Below are positions 1-9,236 of a stretch of DNA of 64,000 nt, piece by piece. Made by a program: the position numbers and the translations under genes. The notes beneath the pieces were generated by a model. The model ran no database searches. It saw nothing but the letters and a program-made list of their open reading frames with translations, and had not been told where the DNA came from. Each line of letters starts with the position of its first letter. The first letter of the stretch is position 1. Source of the stretch: Roseateles violae (lineage in GTDB: Bacteria; Pseudomonadota; Gammaproteobacteria; Burkholderiales; Burkholderiaceae_C); contig NZ_JAUHHC010000007.1 of NCBI RefSeq assembly GCF_030410485.1, positions 62,001 to 126,000 of the forward strand, read 5' to 3'.

Positions 1-103
1 CAAGGGCTATGGCACGGCCGAGCATCTGGCGGCGCTGCGCGAGCATGGCCCCTGCGCCTGGCACCGCCAGAGCTTCGCGCCGGTGCGGGAGTGGCAGCGA
101 TGA
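1..103 (+). CDS. rnhB: Ribonuclease HII, C-terminal fragment
   Basis: Only the last 33 codons lie in the window; the 5' end is cut off by the window edge. The visible tail, beginning [18 protein letters not shown] and ending [10 protein letters not shown], matches the conserved C-terminus of RNase HII, which cleaves the RNA strand of RNA-DNA hybrids and removes misincorporated ribonucleotides. The catalytic acidic residues lie upstream and cannot be checked. The stop codon overlaps the next start (ATGA at 100-103), so the RNA methylase gene is probably translationally coupled. Confidence 0.85.
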   Translation, partial: KGYGTAEHLAALREHGPCAWHRQSFAPVREWQR

Positions 104-879
104 GCAGCGCGACCGTCCTGCATATCACGTCCAAGGACAACCCGGTGCTGCAGCGCCTGCGCAAGCTGAGCCAGGACGGCGGCGCCTACCGCAAGCTCGG
201 CTCGGTCTGGCTGGAAGGCGACCATCTGGTGCGCGCCTGCCTGCAGCGCGGCCATGCGGTGACGCAGGCGGTGCTAACCGAGGCGGCCGCCGCCGATCCG
301 GCGCTGCGCGCGCTGGCCGAGGCCGCGCCGCGCATGCTGGTCGTGCCGCTGGCGCTGTTCAAGACCATCAGCGGCCTGGAGTCGCCGGCGCAGATCGGCT
401 TCGAGGTACCGCATGCCGCCGGGCAAGCTTTGACCCCGGGGCTGGACTCGGTCGTGCTGGACCGGCTGCAGGATGCCGGCAATGTCGGCACCATTCTGCG
501 CAGTGCGGCGGCCTTCGGCTTCAGGCAGGTGCTGGCGCTGAAGGGCACGGCGGCGCTGTGGAGTCCGAAGGTCTTGCGCGCCGGCATGGGCGCGCATTTC
601 GGCCTGCGCCTGATCGAGGGCCTGGCGCCGGCCGATCTCGATGCGCTGGCCGCGCCGCTGATCGCGACCAGCTCGCATGCAGAGAAGCAGTTGCACCAGA
701 TCGTGCTGCCGCAGCCCTGCGCCTGGGTGATGGGTCACGAGGGGCAGGGCGTGCAGGCCGAGCTGATGGCGCGCTGTGCGCTGACGGTCGGCATTCCGCA
801 GCCGGGCGGCGAGGAGTCGCTGAACGTCGGAAGCGCGGCGGCGATCTGCCTGTACGAGTCGGCGCGCCAGCGCTTATAG
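100..879 (+). CDS. TrmH/SpoU-family RNA 2'-O-methyltransferase
   Basis: A 259-residue SPOUT methylase. An N-terminal substrate-binding region (about residues 1-100) is followed by the knotted SpoU domain. The three SpoU motifs are present: NVGTILR (residues 128-134, with the conserved Asn and Arg), VMGHEGQGV (about 210-218) and [14 protein letters not shown] (240-253). The family uses S-adenosylmethionine to methylate a ribose 2'-OH of rRNA or tRNA; the target base cannot be read from the sequence. The ATG at 100 overlaps the rnhB stop, which makes it a better start than the in-frame GTG at 91. The 3' end overlaps the convergent EamA gene by 6 bases. Confidence 0.88.
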   Translation: MSSATVLHITSKDNPVLQRLRKLSQDGGAYRKLGSVWLEGDHLVRACLQRGHAVTQAVLTEAAAADPALRALAEAAPRMLVVPLALFKTISGLESPAQIGFEVPHAAGQALTPGLDSVVLDRLQDAGNVGTILRSAAAFGFRQVLALKGTAALWSPKVLRAGMGAHFGLRLIEGLAPADLDALAAPLIATSSHAEKQLHQIVLPQPCAWVMGHEGQGVQAELMARCALTVGIPQPGGEESLNVGSAAAICLYESARQRL

Positions 880-1755
880 CGCCAGCGCGATCACGCCGGC
901 CGCGATAAAGGCCGCGCCCAGCAGGCGCCAATGGCGCTCGCCCTCCTGCAGCAACTGGCCGCCGAGCAGGGCGGCGACCAGCATCGACAGCTCGCGCATC
1001 GGCGCGACCCGCGAGACCGGCGCCAGCTGCATCGCGTAGAGCACCAGGATGTAGGCGGCCGGCGAGCAGACCGCCATCAGCAGCACATAAGGCCATTGGC
1101 GGCGCAGCGCGGGCATGAAGCCGGCGCGGTCGCGCAGCACGGCGGGCAGCGAGAAGGGCACGCGCAGCACATTGCCGACCCAGTCGATCAGCAGCGGCGA
1201 GACCAGCAGCACCTTGACCGCATAGCCGTCCACCAGCGTGTAGCTGGCGATCAGCAGGCCGGTCAGACCGCCCCATAGCACGCCCAGGCGTCGCTTCTCG
1301 CGCGCCGCGGCATCGCCGCCGGCGCGGAAGAACAAGGCGGGGCCGCCGGCGATCAGCACGATGCCGCCGACGATGGCGGTCAGGCCCGCCAAGCCGGCCA
1401 GGCCCAGCCGCTCGCCGAAGACCAGCACCGCGGCCAAGCTGGAAACCAGCGGGCCGCTGCCGCGCGCGACCGGATAGACGACGTTCAGGTCCGATACCCG
1501 GTAGCCCTTCAGCAGGCAGCTGAAGTACAGCATGTGGATGGCCGCGCTGGCCAGCGCGCAGACCCAGGCGGTCGGCGGCCATTGCGGGATCTGCCGCCAG
1601 CCGAGGTAAAGCGCCGCCGGTCCCCACAAGAGGCTCACGCCGATCGCGCTGGCCAGCACGAAGTGATGGTTGCCGCCGGCCTTCTTGGCGCCGAGGTTCC
1701 AGACGGCATGCAGCAGCGCGGCGCACAGCACCAGCGCCAGGGCGGTGATCGGCAC
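874..1755 (-). CDS. EamA/DMT-family permease
   Basis: A 293-residue integral membrane protein with about ten hydrophobic segments in two repeated halves, the layout of drug/metabolite transporters of the EamA (RhaT/YdcZ-like) type. It opens with MPITALALVLCAALLHAVWN, typical of the first EamA helix, and the second half repeats the pattern (for example AYILVLYAMQLAPVSRVAP). These proteins export or exchange small metabolites across the inner membrane; the substrate is not predictable. It starts 4 bases after the ppsR stop on the same strand, so the two are probably co-transcribed. Confidence 0.85.
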   Translation of the reverse strand: MPITALALVLCAALLHAVWNLGAKKAGGNHHFVLASAIGVSLLWGPAALYLGWRQIPQWPPTAWVCALASAAIHMLYFSCLLKGYRVSDLNVVYPVARGSGPLVSSLAAVLVFGERLGLAGLAGLTAIVGGIVLIAGGPALFFRAGGDAAAREKRRLGVLWGGLTGLLIASYTLVDGYAVKVLLVSPLLIDWVGNVLRVPFSLPAVLRDRAGFMPALRRQWPYVLLMAVCSPAAYILVLYAMQLAPVSRVAPMRELSMLVAALLGGQLLQEGERHWRLLGAAFIAAGVIALAL

Positions 1756-1759
1756 GGCT

Positions 1760-2581
1760 TCAGTAGACCAGGCGGTCCGGGCGGATGTCGCGCAGGATCG
1801 TCGTCGCGATCTCCTCGATCGACTTGTGCGTGGACGACAGCCAGGCGATGCCCTCGCGCTTCATCATCTTCTCGGCCTCGTTGATCTCGTAGCGGCAATT
1901 GAGGATGTCGGCGTACTTGCTGCCCGGGCGGCGCTCGTTGCGGATCTGCGAGAGCCGATCCGGGTCGATGGTCAGGCCGAAGCACTTGCCCTTGTGCGGC
2001 GCTAGCGAGGCCGGCATCTTGTTGCGCTCGAAGTCCTCGGGGATCAGCGGGTAGTTGGCGGCCTTGATGCCATGCTGCATCGCCAGGTACAGCGAGGTCG
2101 GCGTCTTGCCGCAGCGCGACACGCCGACCAGGATCACGTCGGCCGCGTCCAGGTTCTTGGCCGACTGGCCGTCGTCATGGGCCAGCGAGAAATTGATCGC
2201 CTCGATGCGGTCGTGATATTCCTGGCTGCGCGCAACGTCGGAGAAGCGGCCGACGCGGTGGTTGCTCTTGACCTGGAACTCCTCTTCCAGCGGCTCGATG
2301 AAGGTGGCGAACATATCGATCACCCGGCCCTGGCAATGGTCGCGCACGATCTTCAGCACCTCGCGGTCGACCAGGGTTGCGAACACGATCGCGCGCTTGC
2401 CCTCGCGCTCGCCGGTCTCGTTGATCTCGCGCACCACGGCATAGGCCTTCTCGGTCGTGTCGACAAAGGGCCGGCGCACATGGCGGGGCTTGATCGGGAA
2501 CTGGGCCAGGATGGAGTTGCCGAAGGTCTCGGCCGTGATGCCGGTGCCGTCGGAGATGAAGTACACGGTGCGATCAGTCAT
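1760..2581 (-). CDS. ppsR: PEP synthetase regulatory kinase/pyrophosphorylase
   Basis: A 273-residue protein of the PSRP/DUF299 family. It reversibly phosphorylates a threonine next to the catalytic histidine of PEP synthase using ADP, and removes it with inorganic phosphate. The ATG at 2581 (MTDRTVYFISDGTGITAE) gives the normal family N-terminus; upstream in-frame codons read as leader. The P-loop-like GVSRCGKTPTSLYL lies in the second half, followed by the usual IDPDRLSQIRNERRPGSKYA region. The divergent neighbour ppsA encodes its substrate, with 224 bases between the two starts, and the EamA gene follows on the same strand. Confidence 0.95.
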   Translation of the reverse strand: MTDRTVYFISDGTGITAETFGNSILAQFPIKPRHVRRPFVDTTEKAYAVVREINETGEREGKRAIVFATLVDREVLKIVRDHCQGRVIDMFATFIEPLEEEFQVKSNHRVGRFSDVARSQEYHDRIEAINFSLAHDDGQSAKNLDAADVILVGVSRCGKTPTSLYLAMQHGIKAANYPLIPEDFERNKMPASLAPHKGKCFGLTIDPDRLSQIRNERRPGSKYADILNCRYEINEAEKMMKREGIAWLSSTHKSIEEIATTILRDIRPDRLVY

Positions 2582-2611
2582 GGCGGCGTCCGAAGAAGTC
2601 TTTTCTTGCCC

Positions 2612-2633
2612 TGTTGCACCTTGCACTGCAACA
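2612..2633. promoter_or_regulatory. Dyad between ppsR and ppsA, candidate operator
   Basis: A perfect inverted repeat, TGTTGCA-N8-TGCAACA, sits about 30 bases upstream of ppsR and 170 bases upstream of ppsA. A TAGAAT hexamer (2663-2668) could serve as a -10 for ppsA, with a poor -35 (TTCATC, 2640-2645). The repeat is well placed for a regulator acting on both genes. No known regulator is recognised. Confidence 0.4.
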
Positions 2634-2805
2634 AGCCTTTTCATCATAAGCGGGCTTACCCGTAGAATCGGCCGCAATTTCCTGCCATGGCCATGCCGAT
2701 CCCCAAGCGACAACCAGAATCGACAAGTCTTGCGGACCCGGCCGGCCCGACGCTTAGCAGCGCGGTGGCGGAAGCGCGGAATTCACAACATCACGGAGTT
2801 TTCCC

Positions 2806-5217
2806 ATGTCTGCATCCCGCTTTGAGCCGACCGCCCTGGTCGTTCCTTTTGAGCAGCTGAGAATGAGCGACGTCGAGGTCGTTGGCGGCAAGAACGCCAG
2901 CCTCGGCGAAATGATCTCGCAGCTCGCCGCCTCCGGCGTGCGCGTGCCCGGCGGCTTCGCCACCACCGCGCATGCCTTCCGCGAGTTCCTCAAGCATGAG
3001 GGCCTGGATCGCCGTATCCAGGACCGCCTGGCCACGCTGGACACCGACGACGTGCGCGCGCTGGCCGAGGTCGGCGCCGAAATCCGTGGCTGGGTCGAGG
3101 CCCAGCCCTTTCCGGCCGATCTGGAAGCGGCGATCCGTTCCTCCTTCGCCCGCCTGACCGCCGACAATCCGGGCGTCTCCTTTGCCGTGCGCTCCTCGGC
3201 CACCGCCGAGGACCTGCCGGACGCCTCCTTTGCCGGCCAGCAGGAAACCTTCCTCAACGTCGTCGGCATTGAGGACGTGCTGCACAAGATGAAGGAGGTC
3301 TTCGCCTCCCTCTACAACGACCGCGCGATCAGCTACCGCGTGCACAAGGGCTTCGCCCATGCCGATGTGGCGCTGAGCGCCGGCGTGCAGCGCATGGTGC
3401 GCTCCGACCTCGGCTCGGCCGGCGTGATGTTCACCATCGACACCGAGAGCGGCTTCAAGGACGTGGTCTTCATCACCTCCAGCTACGGCCTGGGCGAGAC
3501 GGTCGTGCAGGGGGCTGTCAACCCGGACGAGTTCTACGTCCACAAGCCGGCGCTGAAGGCCGGCAAGTCGGCCGTGATCCGCCGCAATCTGGGATCGAAG
3601 CTGCTGCGCATGGAATTCGCCTCGGCCGAGGAGAAGGCGGCCAGCGGCAAGCTGGTGAAGACGGTCGACACCATGCCCGAGCAGCGCAACCGCTATTCGC
3701 TGGCCGACGCGGAGGTGATCGAGCTGGCCAAGTACGCGCTGATCATCGAGCAGCATTACGGCCGCGCGATGGATATCGAGTGGGGTCGCGACGGCATCGA
3801 CGGCCAGCTCTACATCCTGCAGGCCCGGCCCGAGACGGTGAAGAGCCAGGCCGAGGGCCAGGTCGAGATGAGCTACAAGCTCAAGGGACAGAGCGCCGTG
3901 CTGGCCGAGGGCCGCGCGATCGGCCAGAAGATCGGCACCGGCCCGGTGCGCCTGGTCTCCAGCGTGGCCGAGATGGAGCGCGTGCAGCCCGGCGACGTGC
4001 TGGTCACCGACATGACCGACCCGAACTGGGAACCGGTGATGAAGCGCGCCAGCGCCATCGTCACCAACCGCGGCGGCCGCACCTGCCACGCGGCCATCAT
4101 CGCGCGCGAGCTGGGCATCCCGGCCGTGGTCGGCTGCGGCGACGCGACCGAGACGCTCAAGGACGGCCAGCTGGTGACGGTGGCCTGCTCCGAGGGCGAC
4201 ACCGGCTATATCTACGACGGCCTCTTGGAGACCGAGATCAGCGAGGTGCACCGCGGCGAGCTGCCCTATTGCCCGATCAAGATCATGATGAACGTCGGCA
4301 ACCCGCAGCTGGCCTTCAACTTCGCGCAGATGCCGTCGGCCGGCGTCGGCCTGGCGCGGCTCGAGTTCATCATCAACAACAATATCGGCGTCCACCCGAA
4401 GGCCATCCTCGACTATCCGAACATCGACGCCGACCTGAAGAAGGCGGTCGAGTCGGTGGCCCGTGGCCATGCCTCGCCGCGCGCCTTCTATGTCGACAAG
4501 CTGACCGAGGGCATCGCGACGATCGCGGCGGCCTTCTTCCCGCGGCCGGTGATCGTGCGCCTGTCGGACTTCAAGAGCAACGAGTACCGCAAGCTGATCG
4601 GCGGCTCGCGCTACGAGCCGGACGAAGAGAACCCGATGCTGGGCTTCCGCGGCGCCTCGCGCTATATCAGCGGCGAGTTCTCGGACGCCTTCGCGATGGA
4701 GTGCGAGGCGCTGCGCCGCGCGCGCAACGAGATGGGTCTCAGCAATATCGAGATCATGGTGCCCTTCGTGCGCACCGTGCGGCAGGCCGAGCGTGTCGTC
4801 GCGATGCTGGCCGAGCGCGGCCTGAAGCGCGCCGCCACCGGCGGCCAGGACGGCCTGCGCGTGATCATGATGTGCGAGGTGCCCAGCAACGCCATCCTGG
4901 CGGACCAGTTCCTCGAGCATTTCGACGGCATGTCGATCGGCTCCAACGACCTGACCCAGCTGACCCTGGGCCTCGATCGCGACTCGGGCCTGGAGCAACT
5001 GGCCGGCGATTTCGACGAACGCGATCCGGCCGTCAAGGCGATGATCTCGCGCGCGATCACAGCCTGCCGCGCCACCGGCAAGTACATCGGCATCTGCGGT
5101 CAGGGCCCCAGCGACCATCCTGACTTCGCCGACTGGCTGGCCGGCGAGGGCATCGTCTCGATCTCGCTCAATCCGGACACCGTCGTCGACACCTGGCAGC
5201 GTCTGGCCAAGCGCTGA
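2806..5217 (+). CDS. ppsA: Phosphoenolpyruvate synthase
   Basis: An 803-residue cytoplasmic enzyme that converts pyruvate, ATP and water to PEP, AMP and phosphate, the entry to gluconeogenesis. Domains are in the usual order: an N-terminal ATP-grasp nucleotide-binding domain (from [20 protein letters not shown]), the phosphohistidine domain with [21 protein letters not shown] (His428 is the expected phosphocarrier; the threonine PpsR modifies is two residues before it), and a C-terminal TIM barrel with [15 protein letters not shown] and [21 protein letters not shown]. Length is close to the E. coli enzyme. A GGAG sequence lies about ten bases before the ATG. PpsR, encoded divergently, should control its activity. 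Confidence 0.97.
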   Translation: MSASRFEPTALVVPFEQLRMSDVEVVGGKNASLGEMISQLAASGVRVPGGFATTAHAFREFLKHEGLDRRIQDRLATLDTDDVRALAEVGAEIRGWVEAQPFPADLEAAIRSSFARLTADNPGVSFAVRSSATAEDLPDASFAGQQETFLNVVGIEDVLHKMKEVFASLYNDRAISYRVHKGFAHADVALSAGVQRMVRSDLGSAGVMFTIDTESGFKDVVFITSSYGLGETVVQGAVNPDEFYVHKPALKAGKSAVIRRNLGSKLLRMEFASAEEKAASGKLVKTVDTMPEQRNRYSLADAEVIELAKYALIIEQHYGRAMDIEWGRDGIDGQLYILQARPETVKSQAEGQVEMSYKLKGQSAVLAEGRAIGQKIGTGPVRLVSSVAEMERVQPGDVLVTDMTDPNWEPVMKRASAIVTNRGGRTCHAAIIARELGIPAVVGCGDATETLKDGQLVTVACSEGDTGYIYDGLLETEISEVHRGELPYCPIKIMMNVGNPQLAFNFAQMPSAGVGLARLEFIINNNIGVHPKAILDYPNIDADLKKAVESVARGHASPRAFYVDKLTEGIATIAAAFFPRPVIVRLSDFKSNEYRKLIGGSRYEPDEENPMLGFRGASRYISGEFSDAFAMECEALRRARNEMGLSNIEIMVPFVRTVRQAERVVAMLAERGLKRAATGGQDGLRVIMMCEVPSNAILADQFLEHFDGMSIGSNDLTQLTLGLDRDSGLEQLAGDFDERDPAVKAMISRAITACRATGKYIGICGQGPSDHPDFADWLAGEGIVSISLNPDTVVDTWQRLAKR

Positions 5218-5286
5218 TCGACCTCGCCCTGGCCGCCCGGGTTCGTCGCTATCGACAGGCCCGGGTCGGCCCCGGATGATCCGGCC

Positions 5287-7389
5287 GTGCCGAAACCGAG
5301 CGCTTCTTCCTCCTCCTCGTCGCCCGCAGCCGCCGGCCTCGGCCCGCGGCTGAACCGCATCTATGCCTGGTACACGCTGGGTTTCGGCCTGTTCGTGGGG
5401 GCGCTGGCGCTGCTGGAGAAGTTCGGCCTGTCCAAGAACTGGATCGGCTTCTGCTTCCTCGCGGCGACGGTGGGCGTCTATGCGGTGATCGGCGTGCTGA
5501 GCCGCACGACCGACACCGAGGAATACTATGTGGCCGGCCGCCGCGTGCCGGCCTTCTACAACGGCATGGCGGCCGGCGCCGACTGGATGAGCGCCGCCAG
5601 CTTCATCGGCATGGCCGGCACGCTGTACCTGAGCGGCTATGGCGGCCTCGCCTATGTGCTGGGCTGGACGGGGGGCTTCTGCCTGGTCGCCCTGTGCCTG
5701 GCGCCCTATCTGCGCCGCTTCGGCCAGTTCACCATTCCCGACTTCCTCGGCGCGCGCTACGGCAGCAACGGCCTGCGCCTGCTGGCGGCGCTGGCGGCGA
5801 TCCTGATCTCCTTTGTCTACCTGGTCGCGCAGATCTACGGCGTCGGCCTTATCACGACGCGGCTGACCGGCATGGCCTTCGAGATCGGCGTCTTTGTCGG
5901 CGTCGGCGGCGTGCTGGTCTGCTCCTTCCTCGGCGGCATGCGCGCGGTCACCTGGACCCAGGTGGCGCAGTACATCATCCTCATCGTCGCCTATGTGGTG
6001 CCGGTCGTCTGGCTGAGCGTCAAGCAGACCGGCTCGCCGCTGCCGCAGGCGGTCTACGGCTACCAACTGCAAAAGCTCAGCGAGCGCGAGCAGGAGCTGC
6101 TGCACGACCCGCGAGAACTGCAGGTGCAGCAGATCTTCCAGCAGCGCGCCGAGGCCAGCGCCGCCAAGCTGCGCGATGTGCCGGCGACCCTGGCCGAGGA
6201 GCGCATCAAGGCGGCGCGCCAGGTCGCCGCGCTGAAGGCCGACGATGCGCCGCTGGCGCAGATCCAGGCGGCCGAGAAACAGCGCGCCGCGCTGCCCCGC
6301 ACGCCGGCCGAGGCGCGCGAGCAATGGCAGCGCCAGCAGGCGGCCGACGAGGCGCGCGCACAGCCGCTGGCCGGCATGCCGCCGCATGCGCAGGCCTTTG
6401 CCGGCGATCCGGACGGCACGCCGGCCGAGCGCCAGGCCTTCGACGATTCGCGGCGCAACTTCCTGGCTCTGGTGTTCTGCCTGATGGTCGGCACGGCCGG
6501 CCTGCCGCATCTGCTGATGCGCTACTACACGACGCCCTCGGTGCGCGAGGCGCGCGAGTCGGTCGCCTGGTCGCTGTTCTTCATCAGCCTGCTGTACTTC
6601 ACCGCGCCGGCGCTGGCGGTGATGGTCAAGTACGAGGTCTTCAACCATCTGGTCGGCATCCCCTTCGATCAGCTGCCGGCCTGGATCGGGCAATGGACCC
6701 GCGTCGATCCGGGGCTGCTGTCGGTCGGCGACGTCAATGGCGACGGCGTGCTGCAGCTGGGCGAAATGCGCATCGGCGGGGACATCATCATGCTGGTGAC
6801 GCCGGAGCTGGCCGGCCTGCCCTATGTGGTCTCCGGCATGGTCGCGGCCGGCGGCTTGGCCGCGGCGTTGTCGACGGCCGATGGCCTGCTGCTGACGATC
6901 TCGGCGGCGCTGTCGCACGATGTCTATTTCCGCGTCATCAACCCGGGCGCCATCGCCAACCGCCGTGTCACCCTGGCCAAGGCGCTGGTGCTGGCGGCGG
7001 CGCTGATCGCGGCGGCGGTGGCGGCGCAGAAACCGGCCGACATCCTGATCCTGGTTGCGGCCGCCTTTTCATTCGCCGGCGCGGCCTTCTTCCCGGCCCT
7101 GGTGCTGGGCATCTTCTGGCGCCGCGCCAATGCCTGGGGCGCGATCGCCGGCATGCTGGTCGGCCTCGGCGTGACCGGCTACTACATGGTCTGCGCCCAC
7201 CCCTGGCTGCGTGCGGCCCTGGGCGTGCCCGGCCCGGCCGAGCTGTGGTGGGGGGTGCAGCCGATCTCGGCCGGCGCCTTCGGCGTGCCGGCCGCCTTCG
7301 CGGTGCACTGCATCGTCAGCCTGCTGACGCCGGCGCCACGTCGCGCGCAGATGGAAACGCTGGACCGGCTGCGCTCGCCGCTGGCCTGA
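5287..7389 (+). CDS. Sodium/solute symporter (VC_2705-like) with EF-hand loop
   Basis: A 700-residue member of the SSS family, inner membrane. Core signatures are TDTEEYYVAGRRVPAFYNGM (about 75-94), AGADWMSAASFIGMAG (97-112) and the helices around SGMVAAGGLAAALSTADGLLL. This is the VC_2705 subgroup, related to acetate/pyruvate permease ActP. A charged, soluble, probably helical insertion of about 145 residues (245-390) interrupts the membrane core. A canonical 12-residue EF-hand loop, DVNGDGVLQLGE (482-493), lies between later helices. The start is GTG; no in-frame ATG precedes the first helix. It lies 69 bases after ppsA, so a role in C2/C3 acid uptake is plausible but inferred. Confidence 0.88.
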   Translation: MPKPSASSSSSSPAAAGLGPRLNRIYAWYTLGFGLFVGALALLEKFGLSKNWIGFCFLAATVGVYAVIGVLSRTTDTEEYYVAGRRVPAFYNGMAAGADWMSAASFIGMAGTLYLSGYGGLAYVLGWTGGFCLVALCLAPYLRRFGQFTIPDFLGARYGSNGLRLLAALAAILISFVYLVAQIYGVGLITTRLTGMAFEIGVFVGVGGVLVCSFLGGMRAVTWTQVAQYIILIVAYVVPVVWLSVKQTGSPLPQAVYGYQLQKLSEREQELLHDPRELQVQQIFQQRAEASAAKLRDVPATLAEERIKAARQVAALKADDAPLAQIQAAEKQRAALPRTPAEAREQWQRQQAADEARAQPLAGMPPHAQAFAGDPDGTPAERQAFDDSRRNFLALVFCLMVGTAGLPHLLMRYYTTPSVREARESVAWSLFFISLLYFTAPALAVMVKYEVFNHLVGIPFDQLPAWIGQWTRVDPGLLSVGDVNGDGVLQLGEMRIGGDIIMLVTPELAGLPYVVSGMVAAGGLAAALSTADGLLLTISAALSHDVYFRVINPGAIANRRVTLAKALVLAAALIAAAVAAQKPADILILVAAAFSFAGAAFFPALVLGIFWRRANAWGAIAGMLVGLGVTGYYMVCAHPWLRAALGVPGPAELWWGVQPISAGAFGVPAAFAVHCIVSLLTPAPRRAQMETLDRLRSPLA

Positions 7390-7427
7390 GCGCGTCGACG
7401 ACCGCGCGGCGAGGGCAGCCCGTCTCC

Positions 7428-7456
7428 TAGGCAAAGCGCTGATTCCGTATTACAAT
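7428..7456 (+). promoter_or_regulatory. Probable sigma-70 promoter of the rpsF operon
   Basis: TAGGCA (7428-7433) and TACAAT (7451-7456) are separated by 17 bases, matching 4/6 and 5/6 of the -35 and -10 consensus. Transcription would start near 7463 and leave a leader of about 95 bases before rpsF, whose start is preceded by a strong AAGGAG. Confidence 0.5.
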
Positions 7457-7557
7457 CGCTGGTTCCCCTTGCCGGGCCACGAGTTTGACGCTGTGGCGCG
7501 GCTTCCGCAGGTCCTTGGCCGCTTCGTGGCCGGGCCTGGAATCCACAAGGAGTTTTT

Positions 7558-7920
7558 ATGCGTCACTATGAAATCGTTCTGCTGATCCATCCGGATCAAA
7601 GCGAACAAGTTCCGGCCATGCTGGAGCGTTACAAGGGCCTGATCACCGCCAGCGGCGGTGTCGTGCACCGCGTCGAAGATTGGGGCCGCCGCCAGATGGC
7701 TTACCTGATCCAGAAGCTGGCCAAGGCTCATTACCTGTGCCTGAACATCGAAGTCAGCCCGGCTACCCTGGCAGAAATCGAGACCGGCTTCCGCTTCAAC
7801 GACGCCGTGCTGCGTCACCTGACCGTCGTCAAGTCCAAGGCCGAGACGACCCCGTCGGTGATGATGAAGAGCGTCGAGCGCGAAGAGGCCCGCAAGGCGC
7901 CTCAGCAAGAAGCAGCCTAA
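7558..7920 (+). CDS. rpsF: 30S ribosomal protein S6
   Basis: A 120-residue protein beginning [19 protein letters not shown], the standard S6 N-terminus, with the S6 core [18 protein letters not shown] at about 42-59 and a charged tail. S6 pairs with S18 on the central domain of 16S rRNA; both genes are in this cluster. An AAGGAG Shine-Dalgarno sequence lies about 6 bases before the ATG. First gene of rpsF-priB-rpsR-rplI. Confidence 0.97.
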   Translation: MRHYEIVLLIHPDQSEQVPAMLERYKGLITASGGVVHRVEDWGRRQMAYLIQKLAKAHYLCLNIEVSPATLAEIETGFRFNDAVLRHLTVVKSKAETTPSVMMKSVEREEARKAPQQEAA

Positions 7921-7976
7921 ATCGCGCTGGCGATAGGCGCATGGCTCCTTCGGCGCTGCCGCAATCCTGATCGGCT

Positions 7977-8258
7977 GTGAATCAGCTGATCTTGCAGGCG
8001 ACGCTGCTGGAGCTGGGATTGGTCCGGTACACACCGGCCGGCCTGATGGCCCTGGACCTCGGCTTGAAGCACGAGGGGCAGGCGCTGGAAGCCGGCAGAC
8101 CCCGCAAGGTCTCGATGGAGATCAAGGCGGTGGCGATCGGTGAAACCGCCAAGCGACTGCAGGCGCTGGGTGTCGGTGCAGAGGCCCGTTTCTCGGGTTT
8201 CCTCACCAACCAGCGCAACGGACGTGGGACGATTTTCCACGTCACGGCGGTCGACTGA
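7977..8258 (+). CDS. priB: Primosomal replication protein N (PriB)
   Basis: A 93-residue single-domain OB-fold protein starting at GTG: MNQLILQATLLELGLVRYTP. The family motif around GLMALDLGLKHEGQALEAG and the IKAVAIGETAKRLQ strand are present. PriB binds ssDNA and links PriA and DnaT during replication restart. The position between rpsF and rpsR is the conserved one in beta- and gammaproteobacteria. It starts 56 bases after rpsF. Confidence 0.93.
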   Translation: MNQLILQATLLELGLVRYTPAGLMALDLGLKHEGQALEAGRPRKVSMEIKAVAIGETAKRLQALGVGAEARFSGFLTNQRNGRGTIFHVTAVD

Positions 8259-8310
8259 TCCGCGCGATGCCAGACATGTTCGTTCCGGATAGAAATTAAC
8301 GAGGTTCAAT

Positions 8311-8601
8311 ATGCCCCCGCCACGTGGTAAAGGTCGCTTCTCGAAGGACAAGAAGCCCAAGCGCAACCAACAATCGCTGCTGTTCCGCCGCAAGCGTTTC
8401 TGCCGCTTCACCGTCACCGGTGTCGAGCAGATCGACTACAAGGACATCGACACGCTGCGCGATTTCGTCGGTGAAAACGGCAAGATCACGCCGGCTCGTC
8501 TGACGGGCACGCGCGCTTTCTTCCAGCGTCAGCTGACGGTTGCCATCAAGCGCGCGCGCTTCCTGGCCATGCTGCCGTACAGCGACCAGCACAAGGTCTG
8601 A
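8311..8601 (+). CDS. rpsR: 30S ribosomal protein S18
   Basis: A 96-residue basic protein with the S18 signature: [20 protein letters not shown], then [19 protein letters not shown] and [17 protein letters not shown] at the end. It heterodimerises with S6 in the small subunit platform. Third gene of the rpsF operon; the gap to rplI is 13 bases. Confidence 0.97.
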   Translation: MPPPRGKGRFSKDKKPKRNQQSLLFRRKRFCRFTVTGVEQIDYKDIDTLRDFVGENGKITPARLTGTRAFFQRQLTVAIKRARFLAMLPYSDQHKV

Positions 8602-8614
8602 GGAGTCACCCATC

Positions 8615-9067
8615 ATGCAAATCATCCTGCTTGAAAAAGTGGCCAACCTCGGCAACCTGGGCGACGTCGTCAAGGTCAAGGACGGCTATGCACGCAACTT
8701 CCTGATCCCGACCCGCCAGGCACGCCGTGCCACCGCGGCCGCGATCAAGGAATTCGAAGCCAAGCGCGCCGAACTGGAAAAGGCCGCCGCCGAGAAGCTG
8801 GCTGCTGCCCAGACACTGGGCGAAGGCCTGGCCGGCAAGACCGTGCGCATCAGCCAGAAGGCTGGCGTGGACGGCCGCCTGTTCGGTTCGGTCACCAATG
8901 CCGATATCGCCGAAGCGCTGACGAAGCTGGGCTTCGCCATTGCCAAGTCGCAGGTTCGCCTGCCGCTGGGCCCGCTGAAGGCCGTCGGCGAGTTCCCGGT
9001 CAATGTCGCTCCGCACACCGACGTCGTCGTCGAGGTGACGGTGCAGGTCGTTGCCGAAACCGAGTAA
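8615..9067 (+). CDS. rplI: 50S ribosomal protein L9
   Basis: A 150-residue protein. The N-terminal domain starts [17 protein letters not shown] and contains [16 protein letters not shown]; a long connecting helix (about 41-75) leads to the C-terminal rRNA-binding domain. It is the usual bacterial length. The ATG at 8615 is the family start, with AGGAG about 9 bases upstream. Last gene of the operon, followed by an intrinsic terminator. Confidence 0.97.
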   Translation: MQIILLEKVANLGNLGDVVKVKDGYARNFLIPTRQARRATAAAIKEFEAKRAELEKAAAEKLAAAQTLGEGLAGKTVRISQKAGVDGRLFGSVTNADIAEALTKLGFAIAKSQVRLPLGPLKAVGEFPVNVAPHTDVVVEVTVQVVAETE

Positions 9068-9106
9068 GCCCTAATGGTCGGCAGCCTTGATGGCTGCTCA
9101 GATCGG

Positions 9107-9139
9107 AAAAGCCGATGACTGCCCAGTCGTCGGCTTTTT
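9107..9139 (+). terminator. Rho-independent terminator after rplI
   Basis: GCCGATGACT (9111-9120), a 4-base loop and AGTCGTCGGC (9125-9134) form a 10-pair stem with one G-T wobble, preceded by AAAA and followed by TTTTT. It lies 43 bases past the rplI stop and ends the ribosomal protein operon. Confidence 0.88.
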
Positions 9140-9189
9140 GTCTTCTGGGGGCTGCAGTTATCCCGCTGTAACCCCAGATCGTGAACATC

Positions 9190-9224
9190 TTTTCCACAGC
9201 CTTCTGCACAGGGGCTGTGGATAG
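9190..9224. promoter_or_regulatory. Two DnaA-box-like 9-mers in an inverted repeat before dnaB
   Basis: TTTTCCACA (9190-9198) and TGTGGATAG (9216-9224, reverse complement CTATCCACA) each differ from the DnaA box TTATCCACA at one position. They face each other within a perfect 9-base inverted repeat, TCCACAGCC-N11-GGCTGTGGA (9193-9201/9213-9221). The structure ends 12 bases before the dnaB start, where DnaA or a hairpin could influence dnaB expression. Confidence 0.45.
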
Positions 9225-9236
9225 CCGTAGTCAGCC

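Noticed and set aside
2791-6918. A 1375-codon open frame on the minus strand
   Set aside because: It runs antisense to ppsA and the symporter gene and reads as low-complexity His/Arg/Ala/Gly sequence, a product of the high-GC codon bias.
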